Below are positions 23,008-29,580 of a stretch of DNA of 29,886 nt, in pieces. Numbering within the stretch: position 1 is the stretch's first letter; each line of letters begins with the position of its first letter. Under the pieces are notes generated by a model. That model had not been told where the DNA came from. It saw nothing but the letters and a program-made list of their open reading frames with translations, and ran no database searches. Where the stretch lies: assembly GCA_014061035.1 (NCBI GenBank), contig JACGMN010000099.1:1-29886 (forward strand), in the 5' to 3' direction. This stretch comes from Candidatus Methanophagales archaeon (GTDB taxonomy: Archaea > Halobacteriota > Syntropharchaeia > Alkanophagales > Methanospirareceae). The position numbers and the translations under genes are program-made.

Positions 23008-24135
23008 TTAAAGCCGAAGAATCTCCAATCCTTCCCCACCAGTTTGCACTCCCATTACGAGCGCACCAACAATTTCCATCGCTGCTTTTATCTGATCTCC
23101 AGACTCACCCGGTAGCACCAAAACCGAGCCAACGCCACCCATCTCATCACGCCCCCCAGCTCCAGTTACTTTAGCACCCAACGCACCAAGCTCCTGCGAG
23201 ACTTTTACTAACTCGCTCAACTTTCGTGGCACCACCCCTATTGCGTCCAGCAAACCGTGGTTAACGTTCATCAACGCGCCGCAAGTCACAAAATCGCGCT
23301 CTTCTATTGCACGGATTGCCTGTTCTGTTATTCTGTCCGAGGCATCGGAGAGGGAATTAAATATACGCTTAAAGCTAGCTCTTCGACCCTTAACTCTCTC
23401 TACAATCTTTTTAGTCTTCAACCCAATCTCAGATGCCTTCGCTGCGGTCGCCATACTCAGCGGTATGCGTCCAATACTCCCCACAATTAGTTTCAATTCC
23501 GGCAAATCCTGTCTCTTCACTTCGGTTCGCTCTACCGATACATATCCGCCATACGTTGAAATTGCCGTGTCGATAGGACTCGCAACGCCCTGGACCGCGT
23601 TCTCGACATTATACGCATCTCTTCTTATCGCCTCTAAATCGCGTTCGATCCCGAAATATTCCCTGAGTACTGCAATGGTAGCGACACAGGTAGCTGCTGA
23701 AGAGCCTAAACCTACCGACAGCGGTATCCCGGACTTTATCTCTATTTCTACGCCTGTTCCTCCTATTCCTATCTCATACCGCTCTTCAAAGTATTCAATT
23801 GATCCTTTGACATACGCAAGTGCTTCTGCTGCGGTATCGTAATCCTTATATGGCCGCACTTTACTATTCTGGTTTAACCCAAATCTTCTTTTTTTAAAAA
23901 TCCCATCTCCTTTTCCTGCTTCTAAATCCGGCTCTAGCTTCAGATCCAGATCCAGTTCCAGCCCGAAAGTAGGTATATTCTCTATTTTTACGTGATAGCC
24001 TTTCGTTTCGCTCTCCGAAACCTCTACTACAAGCCGGCGGTCTATCGCAGCAGCTAACGCCCGCGTACCATACACCACAAAGTGCTCACCGAATAATATC
24101 ACCTTAGCTGGAACAGATGCTCGTATTTTTTCCAT
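23008..24135 (-). CDS. mvk: Mevalonate kinase
   Basis: This GHMP kinase phosphorylates mevalonate in archaeal isoprenoid lipid synthesis. ASVPAKVILFGEHFVVYGTR opens the protein. The ATP loop IPLSVGLGSSAATC is at 137-150, the catalytic region is QGVASPIDTAISTYGG and the C-terminal motif is LGALGAKVTGAGGRDEMGG. Length 375 aa is above the roughly 310 typical of archaea. The excess is an insertion around residues 55-95 (LELDLDLKLEPDLEAGKGDG), partly encoded by a CCAGAT/CCAGTT hexamer repeat near 23940-23960. It is divergent from pyrH and followed by the small membrane protein. Confidence 0.95.
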   Translation of the reverse strand: MEKIRASVPAKVILFGEHFVVYGTRALAAAIDRRLVVEVSESETKGYHVKIENIPTFGLELDLDLKLEPDLEAGKGDGIFKKRRFGLNQNSKVRPYKDYDTAAEALAYVKGSIEYFEERYEIGIGGTGVEIEIKSGIPLSVGLGSSAATCVATIAVLREYFGIERDLEAIRRDAYNVENAVQGVASPIDTAISTYGGYVSVERTEVKRQDLPELKLIVGSIGRIPLSMATAAKASEIGLKTKKIVERVKGRRASFKRIFNSLSDASDRITEQAIRAIEERDFVTCGALMNVNHGLLDAIGVVPRKLSELVKVSQELGALGAKVTGAGGRDEMGGVGSVLVLPGESGDQIKAAMEIVGALVMGVQTGGEGLEILRL

Positions 24136-24179
24136 CTCACCTTTTTTATTGTGTATAAAGTATAACTTCTACTTATTTA

Positions 24180-24215
24180 GGACGCAGATTTACGCAGATT
24201 TACGCAGATTTCTGT
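24180..24215. repeat. CGCAGAT dispersed repeat, copy 3
   Basis: GGACGCAGATTTACGCAGAT followed by TTACGCAGATTTC: three tandem 10-bp units (ACGCAGATTT) in the gap between the divergent mvk and pyrH genes. It is followed by an AAGGATAAG-like hexamer run up to the pyrH Shine-Dalgarno. Confidence 0.6.
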
Positions 24216-24258
24216 GGATAATTGATAAGGATAAGAATAAGGAAAAGATAAGGATAAA

Positions 24259-24265
24259 GGAGGTG
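24259..24265 (+). promoter_or_regulatory. Strong ribosome binding site of pyrH
   Basis: GGAGGTG lies 7 nt before ATG 24273. It is complementary to the 16S 3' end and shows that this genome uses Shine-Dalgarno initiation for at least some genes. Confidence 0.7.
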
Positions 24266-24272
24266 TAAAAAG

Positions 24273-24977
24273 ATGACAGTCGTCATTTCGTTGGGCGGTA
24301 TTTTTTTCACAGACACGGAAAGGATAAAGGAGGTTGCTGCGGCGATCGATGAAGTTGACAGATCACGCCACGATCTCTACGTAGTTGCCGGTGGTGGAGG
24401 TCGTGCTCGTGAGTATATAAAGATAGCACGTGAATTGGGTGCGAACGACGCACTCTGCGATTATATAGGTATAGCATTGACACGAATAAATGCGAAATTG
24501 CTTATCTCAGCTTTAGAAGATGCGTATCCAGAACCTTTTTTAGATTATATAGGAGCTGCTACGGCAAAGGTAAGTGGCGGGTCGGAGCGGATAGCGGTTA
24601 TGGGCGGAGTAAGCCCGGGCTATACAACAGATGCAGTAGCAGCGATCTTAGCTGAATACGTGAACGCGGACCTTCTCCTCTATGTGACCTCAGTAGGTGG
24701 CATTTATGACGCTGACCCACGTGAATATCCGGGCGCCAAGAAATACGAGAAACTTACACCTGAGAAACTCGTAGCGATTACAATGAAAGAAGAATTAAAA
24801 GCAGGGTCAAGAATTGTTATAGACCCTGTTGCCTCGAAGATAATAGAACGAAGCAGGATAAAGACGATCGTCATCGATAGAACCGGTCCTCATACTATCT
24901 CAGACGCAATTGACGGAAAACATTGTGGTACAGAGTTATCACCAGATGCAGTAACTACATATTCTGCAAGAAAATAA
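24273..24977 (+). CDS. pyrH: UMP kinase (archaeal type)
   Basis: This amino-acid-kinase-family enzyme converts UMP to UDP. Diagnostic parts are VISLGG at the start, VVAGGGGRAREYIKIARELG, DYIGIALTRINAKLLISAL, VMGGVSPGYTTDAVAAILAE and the nucleotide-binding DLLLYVTSVGGIYDADPREY. This pattern is UMP kinase rather than isopentenyl phosphate kinase, which would also fit beside mevalonate kinase. The first glycine loop reads SLGGIFFTD where most relatives have SLGGSV. Length 234 aa with a short C-terminal tail after HCGTEL. Confidence 0.92.
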   Translation: MTVVISLGGIFFTDTERIKEVAAAIDEVDRSRHDLYVVAGGGGRAREYIKIARELGANDALCDYIGIALTRINAKLLISALEDAYPEPFLDYIGAATAKVSGGSERIAVMGGVSPGYTTDAVAAILAEYVNADLLLYVTSVGGIYDADPREYPGAKKYEKLTPEKLVAITMKEELKAGSRIVIDPVASKIIERSRIKTIVIDRTGPHTISDAIDGKHCGTELSPDAVTTYSARK

Positions 24978-24983
24978 GTTATA

Positions 24984-25022
24984 GACACAGATTAACACTG
25001 TTAACACTGATTAACGCAGATG
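24984..25022. repeat. CGCAGAT dispersed repeat, copy 4
   Basis: GACACAGATTAACACTGTTA then ACACTGATTAACGCAGAT fills most of the 60-bp gap between the convergent pyrH and rimI genes. Confidence 0.5.
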
Positions 25023-25037
25023 ATAAAAATATAAAAC

Positions 25038-25505
25038 TTACATAACCTTCCACATCCTTATCGCACCTTCTCCATCCTTGTAATAATAAGGAATAAAACC
25101 AACCTCTATAAAGCCCATAGACCGATACAATCGCTGAGCTACAAGATTGTTTGCACGCACTTCAAGCCACACATACGCTATTTTTCTCTTTCGCAGCGTG
25201 TTAAAAGCTGCTTTTAATAGCGTTTTTCCAACGCCCTTACCTCTGTATTTGGGATCGACAGCGAGTGAAAATATTCGACCGTCTCCATCCAGCGTTAATA
25301 CAAGAACTACAAAACCGATCACCTTTCCTTCGTTCTCTGCAATTAAGAAGCCCTCAGGCCATTCCTCATATAACTCTAAATACAATCCGGCATCGCCGTC
25401 TAAGAATGATTCCTCCTCTATTTCCATTACTCTTCTAATGTCCGGTGTTTCAAAACCCGTCACTTTTATCTTGAATCCTTTTGCTGTAATCACTGCGATT
25501 TCCAT
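25038..25505 (-). CDS. rimI: GNAT N-acetyltransferase, RimI-like
   Basis: The GNAT fold is clear: GKVIGFVVLVLTLDGDGRIF for the central strands, LAVDPKYRGKGVGKTLLKAA with the R-x-x-G-x-G/A acetyl-CoA loop (YRGKGVG), and LEVRANNLVAQRLYRSMGF with GFIPYYYKDGEGAIRMWKVM at the end. These match ribosomal-protein/archaeal N-alpha-acetyltransferases (RimI/Ard1 type). The protein target cannot be told from sequence. It begins 2 bp after the chorismate mutase stop, in one operon. Confidence 0.85.
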   Translation of the reverse strand: MEIAVITAKGFKIKVTGFETPDIRRVMEIEEESFLDGDAGLYLELYEEWPEGFLIAENEGKVIGFVVLVLTLDGDGRIFSLAVDPKYRGKGVGKTLLKAAFNTLRKRKIAYVWLEVRANNLVAQRLYRSMGFIEVGFIPYYYKDGEGAIRMWKVM

Positions 25506-25507
25506 TT

Positions 25508-25840
25508 CTACTGCTGACCTTCCATCTCGTTCTTAACCGTGTATTCAATTATCAGCTCCGCTATCTTCCTCATCATCTCCTCGCTTAAATCATACCCCCT
25601 ATCTCCACTCTTCTTCCTCGCTCGTTCACGCCACTTCTCTATCACCTCATTCTGGCGTTGCTCATCAATGATGGGCTTATTCAGTTGTAGTTTCTCGATC
25701 TTTGACTTGTTTGCATAGTACATTCTCTTTGCGAGTAAATCGGCAATGGAATCGTCTATTTCATCTATTCTCTTCCGTATCTCTTCCAGTTTCTCGTCAC
25801 CAGCAGGTATTGTATTGTATTGTATTCTATTGTATTGCAT
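25508..25840 (-). CDS. aroQ: Chorismate mutase (AroQ type)
   Basis: The AroQ helical domain (LEEIRKRIDEIDDSIADLLA, then KRMYYANKSKIEKLQL and KPIIDEQRQNEVIEKWRERA) rearranges chorismate to prephenate for phenylalanine and tyrosine. Catalytic Arg, Lys and Glu positions of the family are present. The first 11 residues (MQYNRIQYNTI) are translated from a CAATA pentamer array (25806-25861), and the only usable ATG lies in it. Three further ATGs upstream in the array each read ATG-TAA. Any gain or loss of a unit between the start and the domain would shift the frame. Slightly over 90 aa of domain; rimI follows in the operon. Confidence 0.88.
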   Translation of the reverse strand: MQYNRIQYNTIPAGDEKLEEIRKRIDEIDDSIADLLAKRMYYANKSKIEKLQLNKPIIDEQRQNEVIEKWRERARKKSGDRGYDLSEEMMRKIAELIIEYTVKNEMEGQQ

Positions 25841-25861
25841 TACATTACATTACATTACATT
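25806..25861. repeat. Pentanucleotide microsatellite at the aroQ start
   Basis: On the minus strand AATGT x3, AATGC, then CAATA/GAATA units run into the chorismate mutase frame. The array is about 11 units long and contains the start codon. Confidence 0.85.
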
Positions 25862-25941
25862 TTTAATAGCTAATTCTGGTATATTATTATATAGTAGAAT
25901 TATATAGTAGATAGAATACAAAGATAAAGTAAGAGCTGAGC

Positions 25942-26298
25942 ATGACTTCCATGCAAGAACAAGAACAAGAACAAGAACAAGAAAGAGATAACGAAAGCGA
26001 AGCTGAACAAAAGCCTCCGGATAGCGCTAACCTGGGCGGAATAGCTGTAAAAAGCATGCGTAGCGGTAGCAGTAGCAGTAGCAGCGGTATGAATAACGGT
26101 AGTGGTAGTGGTAGTGGCACCGGCACCGATACCGGTACCGGAGATGCTTTGCAGAATAATAGTGGTAGTAGTAGAGATAGAGACAAAGACAGAGACAGGA
26201 GGAGGGATAAATATGCGAATGCGGATCCTGGAATTACGAACGATGGCTGTGAATGTTCTGATCCCTCTCAGCAATGCCTCTTCCTTTTTTCACAATAA
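25942..26298 (+). CDS. Doubtful low-complexity ORF upstream of mgtE
   Basis: This 118-codon frame is almost entirely repeats: EQEQEQEQE, SGSSSSSSG, GSGSGSGTGTDTGTGD and RDRDKDRDRRRDK. No family or domain is visible and it would be disordered. It overlaps the start of mgtE, in another frame, by 86 bp. It could be a real disordered protein, or simply an expanded repeat leader whose 6-bp period keeps a frame open. I favour the second. Positions 25841-26212 otherwise hold only the divergent aroQ/mgtE promoter region and these repeats. Confidence 0.2.
   Translation: MTSMQEQEQEQEQERDNESEAEQKPPDSANLGGIAVKSMRSGSSSSSSGMNNGSGSGSGTGTDTGTGDALQNNSGSSRDRDKDRDRRRDKYANADPGITNDGCECSDPSQQCLFLFSQ
25953..26200. 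repeat. Hexanucleotide repeat block upstream of mgtE
   Basis: Successive arrays of CAAGAA, AGCAGT/GGTAGC, GGTAGT, GGCACC/GATACC and GACAGA-type units make up about 250 bp. Nothing else in the window has so many different hexamer arrays together. Confidence 0.8.
26201..26206 (+). promoter_or_regulatory. Ribosome binding site fixing the mgtE start
   Basis: AGGAGGAGGG ends 6 nt before ATG 26213. It singles out this codon from the many upstream in-frame codons (from 26102) that translate repeat sequence. Confidence 0.7.
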
Positions 26299-27619
26299 TT
26301 CCGAGATTCAAGAACTGATCGAAGAGAAGAATTGGCGACAGCTCAAAGATACCCTGTCTGTATTGCCAGCTCCGGATATAGCGAATTTATTGGAGAGCTT
26401 AGGAGATGAATGGAAAGTCATCATTTTTCGGCTTTTACCACAGCAATTAGCGGCTGAGGTATTCGGAGAGCTCGATTCGAATAAGCAGATCTCGCTTCTT
26501 CAGCAGATGAATGATGAGCGTGTCAGAGATATTATCTTAGCACTATCTCCGGACGACAGAACAGATTTATTTGAGGAACTTCCGGGAAAGGTAACGCAGA
26601 GACTGCTAAATTTGCTACCGCCGGAGGAGCGCAGCGAGTCATTACAATTACTTGGCTATCCTGAAGAGAGTGTCGGGCGGTTGATGACTCCAGACCACGT
26701 TGCTATTCGGCCTCACTGGAGTATTAAAGAAGCTTCAGAACAGATTCGTCGCTATGGACGCGATGCAGAAACAATTAATATGATTTATGTAGTTGATGAC
26801 GAATGGCATTTGATTGGTGATATACCTTTGAGAAGATTGATATTGGCAGACCCCGAGCAGACGGTAGAATCTATCATGAATTATAAATTTGTTTCAATTT
26901 CTGCGTTCGACGATCAAGAAAAAGCGGTCAGGATAATGCAAAGATATGACTTGATTGCGCTTCCGGTTGTAGATTTACAGAATATATTGTTAGGAATTGT
27001 TACTGTGGACGATATGCTGGATGTGTTAGAGGAGGAAGTTACAGAAGATATACAAAAAGGTGCAAGTGTTGTGCCTTTAACGATGAGCTATACTGCTGCT
27101 TCGAGCTGGACTTTGTTTCATAAGCGTATCGTGTGGTTATTATCCCTATTAGTGGCAGGCATCCTTTCAGGCAGCGTCATCGCGCATTTTGAAAAGATTA
27201 TAGGAGTAGTCATTGCTCTTGTTTTTTTTATACCTCTTTTAATTGATACCGGTGGAAATACAGGCACCCAATCGGCGACACTTATTATACGAGCTATAGC
27301 TACCGGCGACCTTACATTGAAGAAGTGGTTCAGCGTTATGAAGAAAGAGTTATTGGTTGGTATTCTGTTAGCGGGAACAATGGGTCTCCTAATTTACTTA
27401 TTAAGCTATCTCTGGAAGGGCGATCCTGGAATCAGTCTGGTAGTCGGCGTATCGATGATTGTTATTACATTATGGGCAAACTTAGTCGGTAGCTTATTAC
27501 CAATACTTCTTACAAAGATAAAACTTGATCCCGCTATGGTCAGCAGTCCACTTATCACTACTATAATGGACGTGACAGGTCTGTTAATCTACTTCTCGGT
27601 AGCGGTGTGGCTGCTGTAG
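26213..27619 (+). CDS. mgtE: MgtE-type magnesium channel/transporter
   Basis: MgtE is a Mg2+-gated Mg2+ channel. From ATG 26213 the protein is 468 aa. The N-terminal superhelical domain (roughly 25-155: LPAPDIANLLESLGDEWKVI, LSPDDRTDLFEELPGKVTQR) is followed by two CBS domains (VGRLMTPDHVAIRPHWSIKE; VESIMNYKFVSISAFDDQEK). Five membrane segments follow from about residue 312 onward, including the pore motif PLLIDTGGNTGTQSATLIIR. The frame is open to 26102, but that extension is hexamer repeat translated as VVVVAPAPIPVP and lies before a strong Shine-Dalgarno. The stop is 22 bp from repeat copy G. Confidence 0.93.
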   Translation: MRMRILELRTMAVNVLIPLSNASSFFHNNSEIQELIEEKNWRQLKDTLSVLPAPDIANLLESLGDEWKVIIFRLLPQQLAAEVFGELDSNKQISLLQQMNDERVRDIILALSPDDRTDLFEELPGKVTQRLLNLLPPEERSESLQLLGYPEESVGRLMTPDHVAIRPHWSIKEASEQIRRYGRDAETINMIYVVDDEWHLIGDIPLRRLILADPEQTVESIMNYKFVSISAFDDQEKAVRIMQRYDLIALPVVDLQNILLGIVTVDDMLDVLEEEVTEDIQKGASVVPLTMSYTAASSWTLFHKRIVWLLSLLVAGILSGSVIAHFEKIIGVVIALVFFIPLLIDTGGNTGTQSATLIIRAIATGDLTLKKWFSVMKKELLVGILLAGTMGLLIYLLSYLWKGDPGISLVVGVSMIVITLWANLVGSLLPILLTKIKLDPAMVSSPLITTIMDVTGLLIYFSVAVWLL

Positions 27620-27641
27620 TCGTCATAAAAATAAATTATAG

Positions 27642-27834
27642 GTAATTACTCAAGTTGCTAAGTTCACGGTTCAAGGTTCACTGTTCAGAGTTCATGTATC
27701 CACTATAAGTTTTGATTATAAGTTTTGATATTTGGATTTCACAAAAGAAGGAAAAAATTTGGTTTAAAACCAATTATGAGACAGCCTCTCTAACCCTGAA
27801 CCCTGAACCGTGAACCGTGAACCTGAGTAGTTAC
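27642..27834. repeat. Palindromic heptad element, copy G
   Basis: The left terminus GTAATTACTCAAGTT (27642-27656) has 13 of 15 family bases; the right terminus AACCTGAGTAGTTAC (27820-27834) is exact. Between them are TTCACGG and TTCAAGG units, then TTTTGATATTTGGATTTC (27723-27740), the inverse of the core in copies C and E. Right-arm CTGAACC and GTGAACC units follow. The right end touches the stop codon of the inositol-phosphate gene (TAA 27837-27835); the left is 22 bp from mgtE. Confidence 0.9.
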
Positions 27835-29229
27835 TTATAGTTTATATACCGAGAAAACCCTTCTTATCACTTCTAAATTCGTGAGTATCGCCAACAACAG
27901 CAACAGACCAGGTACCTGGTTCAGGAATGCCCCTAACATAATCATAAACACCCGCATATCCCTCCTTACAGGTATCCCTATAAATCTTTTCCGCGCGGGC
28001 GTCGTGGACGAAGGCATAGCCAACGCATTCGTATAACTCAGCATAAATGAACCAATAAGTGCGAAGAGACCAATAATCCAGATAGATACGTATATACCTT
28101 CGCCTTCGTGCAGCATCCAATAACCAAAAATCAGTCCTAAGATCATCATTCCGTCTGCATATCTATCAAGAATAGAGTCGACAAAAGCGCCGGAATCTGT
28201 TGCTAAAAACTTCAACCTCGCTACTTCACCATCACAGCCATCAATAATCGAGGAGAGCTGTGCTAATATGCCTCCAATTATGAGATACTTATATTCGCCG
28301 AGTGAGAAGAAAGCAGCAGCTATTAATGCCATAATAAAACTAATAATAGTTATTTGAGTCGGTCTCAAATCAGTATTCACGATCTTTGCGGTTATTCGCT
28401 TGGATATTCTCCGGTTTATATTCTTCGAGATGATGCCGTCGGTCGTTTTTTCAAGAGACCCCAGCATTTTCTTCTCGGCATATTCTAAACTACTGGGTGT
28501 GTCTATATCGCACCAGAATCTGCCGCCGATCTCGAAAACATCAAGTCTATCGCGGTCAATCAAGCATTGAACCGCATCTGATAGACCATATTTTCCTTTG
28601 CCCGTCGCTTCTTCTAACGCATCAAAAATCTCAGCAGTGCAGTAGAATATTCCACAATCAACCGCATTATAATTCTCTATCTCTTTGCCTATTATTTTTG
28701 GTCTATTTCTATTTGTGTTCTCTTCCAGTAATATCTTAGTAGCATCGTCTAAATCAAAGATGTTTTCGGGTGAGTCTATGCATAAAACGCATTTACCACT
28801 ATTACTATTCTTCGCAAATTCCAACAGTCCTTTTAATATGTCTGGATCAAATACATGGTCGCACATCAAAAGAACAAAATCTTCTGAATTCTCTTTCTCT
28901 TTTAATACTCTTTTTGCCGTCAGGACTGACAAGCCATTCCCTTTTTCCCATTCTTCATTCACAACGAAATCGATATTAATATTAATATTAATATTATTCT
29001 TCTTCTTGTCCGCAATATATTTTACGACTTCTTCGCTTCTATGCCCTACAACTATCACGAAGTCTGATATCCCAATTCCACTTTCTTGTGCTGTAAGAAT
29101 TGCTCTTTCGATAAGTGAAAGACCGAGAAGAGAGGTGAGAGGTTTAGGTCTCGGCTTGCTTTGCTTGCTTTGCTTCTTTCTTTGTGACAGTCGCTCTCCT
29201 TTTCCCGCTGCTAATATCACTGCTTTCAT
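27835..29229 (-). CDS. Bifunctional CTP:inositol-1-phosphate cytidylyltransferase / CDP-alcohol phosphotransferase
   Basis: The N-terminal half is a nucleotidyltransferase (MKAVILAAGKGERL, KPLTSLLGLSLIERAI, LLMCDHVFD, WCDIDTPSSLEYAE). The C-terminal half, from about residue 265, is a multi-pass CDP-alcohol phosphatidyltransferase with the metal motif D333-G-x2-A-R-x8-G-x3-D-x3-D355. This fusion is the IPCT/DIPPS architecture of Archaeoglobus and thermophiles, which makes di-myo-inositol phosphate; phospholipid head-group synthesis is the alternative. ATG 29229 is chosen over 29274, since the extra 15 residues derive from repeat copy H. Low-complexity inserts NININININ (28973-28997 repeat) and KQSKQSKPRPKP occur in loops. 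464 aa. Confidence 0.85.
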   Translation of the reverse strand: MKAVILAAGKGERLSQRKKQSKQSKPRPKPLTSLLGLSLIERAILTAQESGIGISDFVIVVGHRSEEVVKYIADKKKNNINININIDFVVNEEWEKGNGLSVLTAKRVLKEKENSEDFVLLMCDHVFDPDILKGLLEFAKNSNSGKCVLCIDSPENIFDLDDATKILLEENTNRNRPKIIGKEIENYNAVDCGIFYCTAEIFDALEEATGKGKYGLSDAVQCLIDRDRLDVFEIGGRFWCDIDTPSSLEYAEKKMLGSLEKTTDGIISKNINRRISKRITAKIVNTDLRPTQITIISFIMALIAAAFFSLGEYKYLIIGGILAQLSSIIDGCDGEVARLKFLATDSGAFVDSILDRYADGMMILGLIFGYWMLHEGEGIYVSIWIIGLFALIGSFMLSYTNALAMPSSTTPARKRFIGIPVRRDMRVFMIMLGAFLNQVPGLLLLLAILTNLEVIRRVFSVYKL

Positions 29230-29241
29230 CTCGTTTCTTCG

Positions 29242-29354
29242 GTAACTACTCAGGTCGCCAGGTTCAAGGTTCAAGGTTCAAGGTTCAAGGTTGTCAAGCT
29301 TGCGCTCTTCATATTTCTTGAGATAATCCCGGAACTTTGAACCTGAGTAGTTAT
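29242..29354. repeat. Palindromic heptad element, copy H
   Basis: The terminus GTAACTACTCAGGTC (29242-29256) and AACCTGAGTAGTTAT (29340-29354) are near-perfect inverted repeats. The left arm has five uninterrupted AGGTTCA units. Then GGTTGTCAAGCTTGCGCTCT and TCATATTTCTTGAGATA match the reverse complement of copy F. It lies between a small minus-strand gene, whose stop TAA is in the terminus, and the start of the inositol-phosphate gene. Confidence 0.9.
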
Positions 29355-29518
29355 ATTTGTTTAAGCTTTTTAACATATTCTTCCTTCAAAGGCAGCTCAT
29401 CTACCGGATACCAGTCAATCTTGTCGCAGAATTCCTGGTCATCCGCGGATAGTTCTCCAGTCTCGATGAATTCCTCAAATATGTCGCACTTCATTAACCT
29501 AACAACAGCTTTAGCCAA
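29351..29518 (-). CDS. Small orphan protein, unknown function
   Basis: A minus-strand frame ending at TAA 29353-29351 reads MKCDIFEEFIETGELSADDQ, then EFCDKIDWYPVDELPLKEEY and VKKLKQI. ATG at 29494 gives 47 aa; TTG at 29518 gives 55 aa. Composition is acidic and looks like a real coding region, better than the opposite-strand frame. Its size and acidic middle recall archaeal VapB-type antitoxins, but no toxin gene is next to it and I do not recognise the family. The stop codon is bases 2-4 of repeat copy H. It is divergent from the pyruvate formate-lyase-like gene. Confidence 0.45.
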   Translation of the reverse strand: MAKAVVRLMKCDIFEEFIETGELSADDQEFCDKIDWYPVDELPLKEEYVKKLKQI

Positions 29519-29580
29519 TAATTCAGCATCTAATTATATTTAAATAGGCACAAGTTAAAAAATATATTGGTAGCTGAGAA

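Noticed and set aside
24273..24977. Isopentenyl phosphate kinase next to mevalonate kinase
   Set aside because: The conserved blocks (DYIGIALTRINA, GGVSPGYTTDAVAA) are those of archaeal UMP kinase.
26102..26212. N-terminal extension of MgtE
   Set aside because: It is translated hexamer repeat and lies upstream of a well-placed Shine-Dalgarno at 26201-26206.
29337..29543. 68-codon plus-strand ORF, Ser-rich
   Set aside because: It is the antisense of the small minus-strand gene and begins inside a repeat terminus.
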